64,000 nt of DNA from assembly GCA_038405435.1 (NCBI GenBank), contig JBBYHZ010000012.1. One strand, written 5' to 3'. The notes below the pieces were generated by a model. That model ran no database searches, was not told the origin of the DNA, and saw only the letters and a program-made list of their open reading frames with translations. A program made the position numbers and the translations under genes. This DNA is from Dryocola clanedunensis_A. Lineage in GTDB: Bacteria > Pseudomonadota > Gammaproteobacteria > Enterobacterales > Enterobacteriaceae. Each line of letters opens with the position of its first letter. The first letter of the stretch is position 1. Below, in pieces: positions 50,460 through 59,745 of this stretch.

Positions 50460-52394
50460 TCAATAACGGCGCTGCCATTCGGCATCCGTCAGCAACGGCG
50501 CCGATTTCCCCATGAAATACTTATAGTACGCATCATATGCCAGCACGTTCTTCACATATCCCCGCGTTTCCGAGAACGGAATGCTTTCCACGAAGGCCAC
50601 CGCGTCTATGCGTCCGGCGCTGTTGCCAAGCCAGGTTCTGACACGTCCAGGCCCGGCGTTGTAGGCCGCAGAGGCGAAGATACGGTTGTTCTCAAACTGC
50701 TGGGAAACGTACTGCAGGTAGCTGGTGCCGATATTAATATTGGTTTCCGGATCGAGCAGCTGGCTGCTGCTGGTGTAGCCTGGAATACTGAACATCTTCA
50801 CGGTATGGGTAGCCGTACCCGGCATGATTTGCATCAGGCCGCTGGCCCCTACGGGCGAGCGCACTTTCGGGTTCCAGGCGCTCTCCTGGCGGGCTATTGC
50901 CATGGCGTAGCTCTGGGAGATGTCTTTGCCGCTCACGTAGCGGGCGAAGGTCTCTTTGTAGGCCAGCGGGAAACGCTCTTCCAGGTGATTCCACAGCTTG
51001 CCGGCGATGGTTGCCTGCACGCTCAAGTCCCACCAGTCCTGATCGAACGCGTAGCGCGCCAGGCCTTCCTGTTCTGACTTGCTGCGGCTGCTGACCAGGT
51101 TCGCCCACTCGCTGCGCGCCGTGTTATCCAGATTCCAGTACATAAGCTCCCGCACGCGCGCCATTTCCGGCCCCTGCACCAGCGCCTGATTGACCGCCAC
51201 GGCTTTGTCTACGCGCAGGGGGTACTCTTCGCCCAGACGCTGAGCCGCGATCATCGGATAGAACCCGCGCTGCTGCATCAGCGAGTGGAGGATCTCTTTA
51301 GCTTCCGCTTCACGGCCACGCTCCAGCAACAGGTCTGCCTGCCAGTAGCGCCACTCGTCTTTCTCTTTCGCATCCATCGGCAGGCGCGCAAGCCAGGTAT
51401 TTAATCCTGCACGGTCCCCTGCCCCCAGCGCGATACGCACGCGCCGTTCCACAAGCGTGGTGGACTGGGAACGCATGATCACATCGTCGCGCCAGCTGGC
51501 CTGCTCTGAAGTAATGTCGTTGCCCATCAGGCGCCAGGCAACCGTCTCTTTCAGCGCCTGCGCCTGCTCGTCGTTAAGCTGCTGGGCCTGTACCAATGAC
51601 GGGATCATCAGGCGGGCATTTTCCACGTCCTGACGGGCGATACGCGTAAAGGCAACGGCCGCAGCCTGACGCGTGAAGTCCGTCGCCCCGACGGTGCGGG
51701 CGAACGTCAGCACCGTATTGGGATCGTTTTGCAGGCTAATGAGCGAACTGGCGATTGTCTGATAGTCCGCAGGCATCTGGTTCGCCAGGCTGGTGACCAG
51801 CGAGGTATTCCCCTCTTTCATCGCCAGGCGAATACGCTCCAGATACGCCAGCGGATCCTGGGTGCCGGATGAGCGCCAGGCGGAGAACAGACGGTCGCAG
51901 CTGGAAGGTAAATTCTTCCCGCTTAACCACAGCTCTTTCGCCCCGCCCCACGCGGCGTCCGCCTGGCCGGTATTCCATTTCGCGTAGTAGTAGTTACATT
52001 TTGATTCTGTGGTGCCCGGCGGCTCCGGGCTGAACGCCAGCAGGCCTCGCCAGTCTTCCCGACGCGCTAGCTCGTTAACAAAGCGGGATTTCAGCGAGCG
52101 CGCTGGCGGTAGGGTTGGGTTTGCCTGGATGAACTGGCTGACGGCCACCGTCGGCTCATTCATTAAATCATCGGTAAGCTGACGGTATTCAAGGTAGGGA
52201 TAGAGCGGATAGTCGCGCAGGGTGGGCATCAGCTGCTGCACCACATCCATTTGCTTTTGGTCCCACGCCTGTTTGATTTGTGCATAGCGGCTACGCTGTT
52301 CGTCGAGCGAATCCGCCCGGGCAACGCCCGCTAATGTTGCCAGGCAGACGCCTGCTGCAAGCATGCGCCATACGACTTGTCTGGTCTTCCCCAC
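50460..52394 (-). CDS. slt: Soluble lytic murein transglycosylase Slt70
   Basis: 644-aa periplasmic transglycosylase cleaving peptidoglycan to 1,6-anhydromuropeptides. Signal peptide ending LAGVARA, a large alpha-superhelical U domain, and the C-terminal lysozyme-like domain with catalytic Glu in ARQESAWNPKV and GLMQIMPGTA. The start is GTG (52394) after GAGGAG. Confidence 0.97.
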   Translation of the reverse strand: MGKTRQVVWRMLAAGVCLATLAGVARADSLDEQRSRYAQIKQAWDQKQMDVVQQLMPTLRDYPLYPYLEYRQLTDDLMNEPTVAVSQFIQANPTLPPARSLKSRFVNELARREDWRGLLAFSPEPPGTTESKCNYYYAKWNTGQADAAWGGAKELWLSGKNLPSSCDRLFSAWRSSGTQDPLAYLERIRLAMKEGNTSLVTSLANQMPADYQTIASSLISLQNDPNTVLTFARTVGATDFTRQAAAVAFTRIARQDVENARLMIPSLVQAQQLNDEQAQALKETVAWRLMGNDITSEQASWRDDVIMRSQSTTLVERRVRIALGAGDRAGLNTWLARLPMDAKEKDEWRYWQADLLLERGREAEAKEILHSLMQQRGFYPMIAAQRLGEEYPLRVDKAVAVNQALVQGPEMARVRELMYWNLDNTARSEWANLVSSRSKSEQEGLARYAFDQDWWDLSVQATIAGKLWNHLEERFPLAYKETFARYVSGKDISQSYAMAIARQESAWNPKVRSPVGASGLMQIMPGTATHTVKMFSIPGYTSSSQLLDPETNINIGTSYLQYVSQQFENNRIFASAAYNAGPGRVRTWLGNSAGRIDAVAFVESIPFSETRGYVKNVLAYDAYYKYFMGKSAPLLTDAEWQRRY

Positions 52395-52624
52395 AAGTAC
52401 TCCTCGTCAGTTTGCTGGCAGCATCGTGCCGCCGCGATATGTTTATGCTAACCAGGGGGCGCTGGATGCGCCACGCCGAAAGCTCATATTTTACGATTAA
52501 CTACATTTTGCCCGTCAGGCTTAACACAACCCGCGCGCCCTGCTGGGATTAGCAGCTGAAAACGGCTACACTTCGCCTCTGAAACGCATCATCTTACATC
52601 ACGAAAAAGAGGCGAAGTCGCACT

Positions 52625-54292
52625 GTGGCTCAATTCGTTTATACCATGCATCGTGTCGGCAAAGTTGTTCCGCCGAAACGCCATATTCTTAAAAATATCT
52701 CGCTCAGCTTCTTCCCCGGCGCCAAAATCGGCGTACTGGGTCTGAACGGTGCGGGTAAATCTACGCTGCTGCGCATCATGGCCGGCATTGACACCGACAT
52801 TGAAGGTGAAGCCCGCCCGCAGCCAGGCCTGAAAATTGGCTATCTGCCTCAGGAACCGCAGCTCAACCTGGAGCACACGGTCCGCGAGTCCGTTGAAGAA
52901 GCCGTTGCCGAAGTGGTTAACGCGCTGAAAGGTCTGGATGAGGTCTACGCGAAGTATGCCGAACCGGATGCCGACTTCGATAAGCTGGCCGCCCAGCAGG
53001 GCAAATTTGAAGAGATTATCCAGGCGCACGACGGCCATAACCTGAACGTGCAGCTTGAGCGCGCCGCCGACGCCCTGCGTCTGCCAGACTGGGATGCGAA
53101 GATCGCCAACCTGTCCGGTGGTGAACGCCGCCGCGTGGCGCTGTGCCGCCTGCTGCTCGAAAAACCAGATATGCTGCTGCTCGACGAACCAACGAACCAC
53201 CTGGATGCGGAATCCGTAGCGTGGCTGGAACGCTTCCTGCACGACTTCGAAGGCACCGTTGTGGCGATCACCCACGACCGTTACTTCCTGGACAACGTAG
53301 CGGGCTGGATCCTGGAGCTGGACCGCGGCGAAGGTATCCCGTGGGAAGGCAACTACTCCTCCTGGCTTGAGCAGAAAGACCAGCGTCTGGCTCAGGAAGC
53401 CTCTCAGGAAGCGGCCCGCCGCAAATCCATTGAGAAAGAGCTTGAGTGGGTACGTCAGGGCGCTAAGGGCCGTCAGTCGAAAGGCAAGGCGCGTCTGGCT
53501 CGCTTTGAAGAACTTAACAGCACCGAATACCAGAAACGTAACGAAACCAACGAACTGTTTATTCCACCGGGCGCACGTCTGGGCGATAAGGTCGTTGAGG
53601 TTACCAACCTGCGTAAATCCTACGGTGACCGTCTGCTGATCGAAGACCTGTCCTTCTCCGTGCCGAAAGGGGCGATTGTCGGCATCATCGGTCCTAACGG
53701 CGCGGGTAAATCTACCCTGTTCCGCATGATGTCCAGTCAGGAACAGCCTGACAGCGGCACCATCGAGCTGGGCGAAACCGTCAAGCTGGCGTCCGTGGAT
53801 CAGTTCCGTGACTCCATGGACAACAGCAAAACCGTGTGGGAAGAAGTCTCCGGTGGCCAGGATATCATGCGTATCGGCAACACCGAGATGCCAAGCCGCG
53901 CCTACGTGGGCCGCTTTAACTTTAAAGGCGTTGACCAGGGCAAGCGCGTGGGCGAACTGTCCGGCGGCGAGCGCGGTCGTCTGCACCTGGCGAAGCTGCT
54001 ACAGGTTGGCGGCAACATGCTGCTGCTTGATGAACCAACCAACGACCTGGATATCGAAACCCTGCGCGCGTTAGAAAACGCCCTGCTGGAATTCCCGGGC
54101 TGCGCAATGGTCATTTCCCATGACCGCTGGTTCCTTGACCGTATCGCCACCCACATTCTGGATTACCAGGATGAAGGCAAAGTTGAATTCTTCGAAGGCA
54201 ACTTTACCGAATACGAAGAGTACAAAAAACGCACCCTGGGTGCGGATGCGCTGGAGCCTAAGCGTATTAAGTACAAGCGTATTACAAAGTAA
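52625..54292 (+). CDS. ettA: Energy-dependent translational throttle protein EttA
   Basis: 555-aa ABC-F ATPase acting at the ribosomal E site to gate elongation by ATP/ADP ratio. Two ABC domains with Walker A GLNGAGKST and GPNGAGKST, signatures LSGGERRRV and LSGGERGRL, and the linker between. GTG start, as in E. coli. Confidence 0.98.
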   Translation: MAQFVYTMHRVGKVVPPKRHILKNISLSFFPGAKIGVLGLNGAGKSTLLRIMAGIDTDIEGEARPQPGLKIGYLPQEPQLNLEHTVRESVEEAVAEVVNALKGLDEVYAKYAEPDADFDKLAAQQGKFEEIIQAHDGHNLNVQLERAADALRLPDWDAKIANLSGGERRRVALCRLLLEKPDMLLLDEPTNHLDAESVAWLERFLHDFEGTVVAITHDRYFLDNVAGWILELDRGEGIPWEGNYSSWLEQKDQRLAQEASQEAARRKSIEKELEWVRQGAKGRQSKGKARLARFEELNSTEYQKRNETNELFIPPGARLGDKVVEVTNLRKSYGDRLLIEDLSFSVPKGAIVGIIGPNGAGKSTLFRMMSSQEQPDSGTIELGETVKLASVDQFRDSMDNSKTVWEEVSGGQDIMRIGNTEMPSRAYVGRFNFKGVDQGKRVGELSGGERGRLHLAKLLQVGGNMLLLDEPTNDLDIETLRALENALLEFPGCAMVISHDRWFLDRIATHILDYQDEGKVEFFEGNFTEYEEYKKRTLGADALEPKRIKYKRITK

Positions 54293-54294
54293 TG

Positions 54295-54324
54295 AAAACG
54301 GGGCGCACATGGCGCCCCGTTTTA
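54295..54324. terminator. Terminator between ettA and nadR
   Basis: Stem ACGGGGCGC/GCGCCCCGT (54298-54306 with 54312-54320), A/T flanks on both sides; serves both converging genes. Confidence 0.9.
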
Positions 54325-54339
54325 TTATCCAATTCTGAG

Positions 54340-55572
54340 CTACCCCTGCCCGCCCAGCATCTCCTTCACCAGCTCAACGCAGCGTAAGAAACGCGAATCA
54401 TAGTCTGACTCTTCTACGTGGACGTAGCTGATGTTGTTCTCTTCCAGCATGGAAACCAGCAGGTTCTGGAACGATTTTCTGTCCGTGTCGCTGCCCAGGC
54501 TGCGCAGCCCGTCCGCCACCCACGGCGTATTGTTTTCCAGCAGGATCACCAGGTCGAAACGGTACTCGTCGATCAGCGCCTGGACGAACGGATGTTCACG
54601 CCCTTCATACTTCTTGCAGAATGCCTGCGTGGTAACAAAGTCCGTATCGATAAAGGCGACCTTGTTGGCGTACTTAATTGCAAAATCAATGTACTGCGCG
54701 TGGCCGAGGGCGATTTTGTCGTAGTCTGAATACTGTAACGCCATCTCATCGCCGCCAAGATGGGAGAAGACGTAATCACGCCCGTACTCCCACGCGCTGG
54801 TGGTATTGAAGATGTTGGCGAGCTTGTTCACCATCCACGACTTGCCGCTAGACTCGCCGCCCAGCACCGCCACCGTACGCACAAAGAACGGCTTAACTTC
54901 TGTGGGGATGTACTCCCAGTAGCGGAACGGGTTTTCGCGGATCTGTCCGCCGCTGATGTTCATGAAGGTACGCTGCGGATCGATAAGCACCGACTCAATG
55001 CCGAGGTGTTCGGTGAAGCGCGGCGCATCGCTCTCTTCGGAGGTATAGATGCGGTCGGCGTTGATGCCGTTGCTTTCCATAAAGGCTTTTATGCCGCGGC
55101 TCCAGACGTCCCAGCCGTGCGGGTACGGCTCCATCCCCTCTTCGTTAAACGAATGAATGCGGATGTTTTTCTGGTATTTAAACGTCTGCAGCAGCCAGCG
55201 CAGGCGGTCGCCCGTGGTCGGCTGCTGGGACATGGCGCTGTCTTCAAACAGGGCGCGGTCGCGGGTTTCGTCGTAGCCCATAATGATATGCAGCTCGTCG
55301 ACCTGGCTTGCCGCGCGCTGGATAAGGTAGATATGCCCGGTGTGCAGCGGATAAAATTTGCCGAACACCACGCCGACCGTTTTCTCCCGGCGCGGGAACT
55401 CCAGCCCCAGGAAACGGTGCAACGCTTCCAGCTTCTGGGCGCTCGGGCTTTTGATTTTGGCGTTCAGCAGCTGGCTGAGGTAGCCCTTGGTCATGTCACA
55501 GGCTTCCGCCACCTGCTGCAACGTAACGCTTTGCTGACGAATAGCGGTCTTCAGGTATTCGAAAGACGACAT
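54340..55572 (-). CDS. nadR: Trifunctional NAD regulator NadR
   Basis: 410 aa. N-terminal HTH (QVAEACDMTKGYLSQLLNA) repressing NAD synthesis genes, central NMN adenylyltransferase domain (GVVFGKFYPLHTGHIYLI), C-terminal ribosylnicotinamide kinase with Walker A LGGESSGKSW. 35 bp after radA. Confidence 0.97.
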   Translation of the reverse strand: MSSFEYLKTAIRQQSVTLQQVAEACDMTKGYLSQLLNAKIKSPSAQKLEALHRFLGLEFPRREKTVGVVFGKFYPLHTGHIYLIQRAASQVDELHIIMGYDETRDRALFEDSAMSQQPTTGDRLRWLLQTFKYQKNIRIHSFNEEGMEPYPHGWDVWSRGIKAFMESNGINADRIYTSEESDAPRFTEHLGIESVLIDPQRTFMNISGGQIRENPFRYWEYIPTEVKPFFVRTVAVLGGESSGKSWMVNKLANIFNTTSAWEYGRDYVFSHLGGDEMALQYSDYDKIALGHAQYIDFAIKYANKVAFIDTDFVTTQAFCKKYEGREHPFVQALIDEYRFDLVILLENNTPWVADGLRSLGSDTDRKSFQNLLVSMLEENNISYVHVEESDYDSRFLRCVELVKEMLGGQG

Positions 55573-55607
55573 GCTCCCTGCTCCTGCAAAATAGGATTAA
55601 TAATCAA

Positions 55608-56990
55608 TTATAAGTCGTCGAACACCGACAGCGCATCCGAAAGCTTTTTCACGCCGAAGACCTGCATCCCTTCCGGCAGTTTTTTCGGCACGTTGGCCTG
55701 CGGGACAATCGCGCGCTTGAAGCCGTGCTTCGCCGCTTCGGAGATACGCTCCTGCCCGCTTGGCACCGGGCGAATCTCACCGGCCAGGCCAACTTCGCCG
55801 AAGACGACTAAATCCTGCGGCAGCGCTCTGTTACGCAGGCTGGAGACCATCGCCAGCAGCAGGGCTAAATCCGCGCTGGTTTCGGTGACCTTCACGCCGC
55901 CTACGACGTTAACGAATACGTCCTGATCCGCCATCTGCAACCCGCCGTGGCGGTGCAGCACGGCAAGCAGGATCGCCAGACGGTTTTGTTCCAGCCCCAC
56001 CGCCACGCGGCGGGGGTTAGACATCATGGACTGATCCACCAGCGCCTGAATCTCTACCAGCAGCGGGCGCGTGCCCTCCCAGACCACCATCACCGAGCTA
56101 CCCGGCGTGATTTCATCGCCCCGGCTCAGGAAGATAGCGGACGGGTTGCTGACTTCGCGTAGCCCTTGTTCCGTCATCGCAAACACGCCCAGCTCGTTCA
56201 CCGCACCGAAGCGGTTTTTATGGCTGCGCAGGGTGCGGAAGCGGGAATCCGCGTCGCCGTCCAGCATGACCGAACAGTCGATACAGTGCTCAAGCACCTT
56301 TGGCCCGGCCAGGGAGCCGTCTTTAGTGACGTGGCCGACCATGATAATCGCCACGCCGCGCGTCTTGGCAAAGCGGGTCAGATAGGCAGCGGATTCACGC
56401 ACCTGCGCCACGCTGCCAGGTGAGGACTGCACGTCTGCCATATGCATAACCTGGATGGAGTCGATGACCATCAGCTTCGGCGCTTCTTCTTCGGCAATCA
56501 TGCAGATCTGCTCGATGCCGGTTTCCGAGAGCATGTTCAGGTTGGCGGTGGGCAGGCCCAGACGATGGGCGCGCATGGCGACCTGCTGCAGGGACTCTTC
56601 ACCGGTTACATACAGCGTTTTCATCTGTTCGCTGAGTTTGCACAGGGTTTGCAGCAGCAGGGTAGATTTACCGGCGCCAGGGTTACCGCCGATCAGAATG
56701 GCGCTGCCCGGCACCACGCCGCCGCCCAGCACGCGGTCGAACTCTTTAAAACCGGTGGAGAAACGCGGCAGCTCTTCCAGGCTGATATCTGAAAGCTTCT
56801 GCACTTTGCTGACGCCCGCGCTGCCCGCATAGCCGGACAGGCGCTCGTTGCGCGCAACGGTTGGCGAGGCGGCGATGCGCACTTCGGTGATGGTATTCCA
56901 GGCATGACAGGCGCTGCACTGCCCCTGCCAGCGCGGATAATCCGCACCGCACTCGTTACAGACAAATGCGCGTTTTGGAGCTTTCGCCAC
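55608..56990 (-). CDS. radA: DNA repair protein RadA
   Basis: 460-aa RecA-like branch-migration factor. N-terminal C4 zinc finger (CNECGADYPRWQGQCSAC), Walker A GGNPGAGKST, KNRFG motif and a C-terminal Lon-like domain. 12 bp after serB. Confidence 0.98.
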   Translation of the reverse strand: MAKAPKRAFVCNECGADYPRWQGQCSACHAWNTITEVRIAASPTVARNERLSGYAGSAGVSKVQKLSDISLEELPRFSTGFKEFDRVLGGGVVPGSAILIGGNPGAGKSTLLLQTLCKLSEQMKTLYVTGEESLQQVAMRAHRLGLPTANLNMLSETGIEQICMIAEEEAPKLMVIDSIQVMHMADVQSSPGSVAQVRESAAYLTRFAKTRGVAIIMVGHVTKDGSLAGPKVLEHCIDCSVMLDGDADSRFRTLRSHKNRFGAVNELGVFAMTEQGLREVSNPSAIFLSRGDEITPGSSVMVVWEGTRPLLVEIQALVDQSMMSNPRRVAVGLEQNRLAILLAVLHRHGGLQMADQDVFVNVVGGVKVTETSADLALLLAMVSSLRNRALPQDLVVFGEVGLAGEIRPVPSGQERISEAAKHGFKRAIVPQANVPKKLPEGMQVFGVKKLSDALSVFDDL

Positions 56991-57002
56991 CTTAATATCC
57001 TC

Positions 57003-57980
57003 TTATCTTTCTTCCTGAATCAGGCTGCCGGAGAGAATGCAGAAGACGCCCATCAGGTCGGCATGACGGATGGTGACCTCTGTTTTTTCATTCACCTTAG
57101 GCTTGGCATGGAAAGCAATGCCCAGCCCGGCGGCCTGAATCATCGGTAAATCATTGGCCCCGTCGCCAATCGCAACGGTCTGCTCGACGGGGATCTCGTA
57201 TTTGGTTGCCAGACGTTTTAACGTCTCGGCTTTAAACTGGGCATCGACTATCTGGCCGATCACTTCGCCGGTCAGCTTGCCGTCGCAGATCTCCAGCTCG
57301 TTGGCCACGACGGTAGTCAGATGCAGCTTGTCGCGCAGGTATTCCGCAAAGAAGGTGAACCCACCCGAGGCAATCGCCACCTTCCAGCCCAGGGATTCCA
57401 GCTTCAGCACCAGCGACGTCAGCCCCGGCATCAGCGGCAGCTCATCGCGCACCTGGCGCAGTATAGAAGCGTTAGCGCCTTTCAGGGTTGCCACGCGCTG
57501 TTTCAGGCTGGCGGTAAAATCCAGCTCGCCGCGCATGGCGCGCTCGGTAACTTCCGCCACCATTTCGCCCGTACCGGCGAGCTTCGCGATTTCATCAATG
57601 CATTCGATTTGGATCGCGGTGGAGTCCATATCCATCACCAGCAGGCCAGGCGTGCGCAGGTGCGGGATTTTGCCCAGCGGCGCAACGTCCAGCCCGGCTT
57701 CGTGGGCAAGCTTCGTCGCCCTTGGCGTCAGGGAGCCCGCCAGACGAATAACCTGATAATCTTCCACGCACCAGGCCGTAACGATAACCATCGCGGCGCC
57801 CAGCTTACGCTGATAGCGGTTCAGACATGCCTTGTCGAGATTCCGGCCGTACAGGAGCCAGCCGCTGCGGCCAGCGCGGTAATCCAGCGGCATCACTTCA
57901 TCGCCGCTGAGGGACAGCGGCAATCCTGGCCAGAGAGCAACATCGTTCGGCAGATCGCACCAGGTCAGACTATTTGGCAT
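57003..57980 (-). CDS. serB: Phosphoserine phosphatase SerB
   Basis: 325-aa HAD phosphatase, last step of serine synthesis. Nucleophile motif DMDSTAIQIECIDEIA, then SGGFTFF and GDGANDLPMI. Start 57980 (MPNSLTWCDLP) has AGGAG upstream and aligns with E. coli; the 15-codon extension was rejected. Confidence 0.97.
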   Translation of the reverse strand: MPNSLTWCDLPNDVALWPGLPLSLSGDEVMPLDYRAGRSGWLLYGRNLDKACLNRYQRKLGAAMVIVTAWCVEDYQVIRLAGSLTPRATKLAHEAGLDVAPLGKIPHLRTPGLLVMDMDSTAIQIECIDEIAKLAGTGEMVAEVTERAMRGELDFTASLKQRVATLKGANASILRQVRDELPLMPGLTSLVLKLESLGWKVAIASGGFTFFAEYLRDKLHLTTVVANELEICDGKLTGEVIGQIVDAQFKAETLKRLATKYEIPVEQTVAIGDGANDLPMIQAAGLGIAFHAKPKVNEKTEVTIRHADLMGVFCILSGSLIQEER

Positions 57981-58088
57981 TACAGCTCCTGAAAAAAAGA
58001 TAAAGGCCGGGATAAAACAACGCATGAGGCTACCCTGTCCACGCCGCTTCTGGCAACATTAAAGTATGCAATTTATCGAAGGTGCAAA

Positions 58089-58727
58089 ATGGCTCGGGCA
58101 AAAATGAAATTCAGGCTCCATCGTGCGGTGATTGTGCTTATCTGCCTCGCACTTTTGGTCGCCTTAATGCAGGGAGCGTCGTGGTTCAGCCAGGGCCATC
58201 AGCAGGCCCGCAACGTGCAGCTTGAAGAGCTGGCCCGCACGCTGGCGCGCCAGGTCAGCTACACCCTGATTCCATTGATGAAATCAGAAAACCCGGATGA
58301 AAAACGCATCAATACCATGCTGACTTTGCTGACCCGCGACAGCCGCGTGCTGGATGCCGCCGTCTATGACGACGAAGGCGATCAGGTGGCCCGCGCGGGC
58401 GAAGGGGTTGGCGTACGGGACCGGCTTGCCCTGGACGGTAAAAAAGCGGGCGGCTATTTTAATCAGCAAATCGTTGAGCCTATCGTTGATAAGGACAGCC
58501 CGATTGGCTATCTGCGTATTACGCTGGATACCCACAGCCTGCCCACGGAGGCCAAACAGGTCGATAACACCACCAATATCCTGCGCCTGATGATGCTTCT
58601 CGCGCTGGCAATTGGCATCGTCCTCACCCGCACGTTGTTACAGGGCAAACGCACCCGCTGGCAGCAGTCTCCCTTCCTGCTGACCGCCAATACCGAAGTG
58701 AAAGAAGACGAAGAAAAGGAATCCTGA
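58089..58727 (+). CDS. ytjB: Membrane protein Smp (YtjB)
   Basis: 212 aa with TM segments at about 12-30 and 165-180 and a periplasmic loop between. Conserved enteric protein of unknown role, divergent from serB and coupled to lplA (1 bp gap). Confidence 0.93.
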   Translation: MARAKMKFRLHRAVIVLICLALLVALMQGASWFSQGHQQARNVQLEELARTLARQVSYTLIPLMKSENPDEKRINTMLTLLTRDSRVLDAAVYDDEGDQVARAGEGVGVRDRLALDGKKAGGYFNQQIVEPIVDKDSPIGYLRITLDTHSLPTEAKQVDNTTNILRLMMLLALAIGIVLTRTLLQGKRTRWQQSPFLLTANTEVKEDEEKES

Positions 58728-58728
58728 T

Positions 58729-59745
58729 ATGTCGACGCTACGCCTGCTGATTTCTGATTCACACGATCCCTGGTTTAACCTGGCCGTTGAAGAATGTATT
58801 TTCCGCCAGATGCCAGCCACTCAACGGGTGCTGTTCCTGTGGCGCAACGCCGATACTGTCGTCATTGGCCGCGCGCAAAACCCGTGGAAAGAGTGCAACA
58901 CCAGACGTATGGAAGAGGACAACGTGCGGCTGGCAAGGCGCAGCAGCGGCGGCGGTGCGGTGTTCCACGACCTGGGCAATACCTGCTTTACCTTTATGGC
59001 CGGAAAACCGGAGTACGATAAAAGCGTCTCGACGGCGATTGTCGTCAACGCGCTGAACTCGCTTGGCATAAAAGCGGCGGCTTCCGGGCGAAACGATCTG
59101 GAAGTGGCAACGCCTGACGGCGCGCGCAAAGTATCAGGCTCAGCCTATAAAGAGACGATGGATCGCGGTTTTCACCACGGCACGCTGCTGCTGAACGCGG
59201 ATTTAAGCCGTCTGGCGAACTATCTGAACCCGGATAAGAAAAAGCTCCAGGCTAAGGGAATTACTTCCGTGCGCGGGCGGGTCGCCAACCTCAGCGATTT
59301 ACTGCCGGGCGTGACCCACGAACAAATCAGCGATGCGGTACGCGAGGCTTTCTTCGCTTACTACGGCGAACGCGTAGAAGCCGAACACATCTCGCCAGAT
59401 GCGCTGCCGGACCTGCCGGGCTTTACGGAGACCTTCGCCAGGCAAAGCAGCTGGGAGTGGAACTTCGGCCAGGCGCCTGCGTTCAGCCACATGCTGGATC
59501 AGCGCTTCACCTGGGGCGGCATCGAAATGCATTTTGACGTAGAGAAAGCCCACATCACCCGCACGCAAATTTTCACCGACAGCCTGAATCCTGCCCCGCT
59601 GGAAGCCCTCGCTGCGCGCCTTCAGGGCTGCCTGTACCGCAGCGACATGCTGCAACAGCAGTGCGAAACGCTGATCGTAGATTTCCCGGAGCAGGAGATG
59701 GAGCTGCGTGAAGTCAGCGCGTGGATTGCGCAGACGGTGCGTTAG
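58729..59745 (+). CDS. lplA: Lipoate-protein ligase A
   Basis: 338 aa. Activates exogenous lipoate with ATP and attaches it to E2 and GcvH domains. RRSSGGGAVFHDLGN and KVSGSAYKE are the active-site motifs. Overlaps the stop of converging yjjJ by 4 bp. Confidence 0.97.
   Translation: MSTLRLLISDSHDPWFNLAVEECIFRQMPATQRVLFLWRNADTVVIGRAQNPWKECNTRRMEEDNVRLARRSSGGGAVFHDLGNTCFTFMAGKPEYDKSVSTAIVVNALNSLGIKAAASGRNDLEVATPDGARKVSGSAYKETMDRGFHHGTLLLNADLSRLANYLNPDKKKLQAKGITSVRGRVANLSDLLPGVTHEQISDAVREAFFAYYGERVEAEHISPDALPDLPGFTETFARQSSWEWNFGQAPAFSHMLDQRFTWGGIEMHFDVEKAHITRTQIFTDSLNPAPLEALAARLQGCLYRSDMLQQQCETLIVDFPEQEMELREVSAWIAQTVR

Noticed and set aside
52589..53986. 465-codon frame antisense to ettA
   Set aside because: Lies wholly in other-strand frame of a well-supported gene; composition typical of a shadow.
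54760..55926. 388-codon frame antisense to nadR/radA
   Set aside because: Crosses two real genes and their gap; no domain or start signal.
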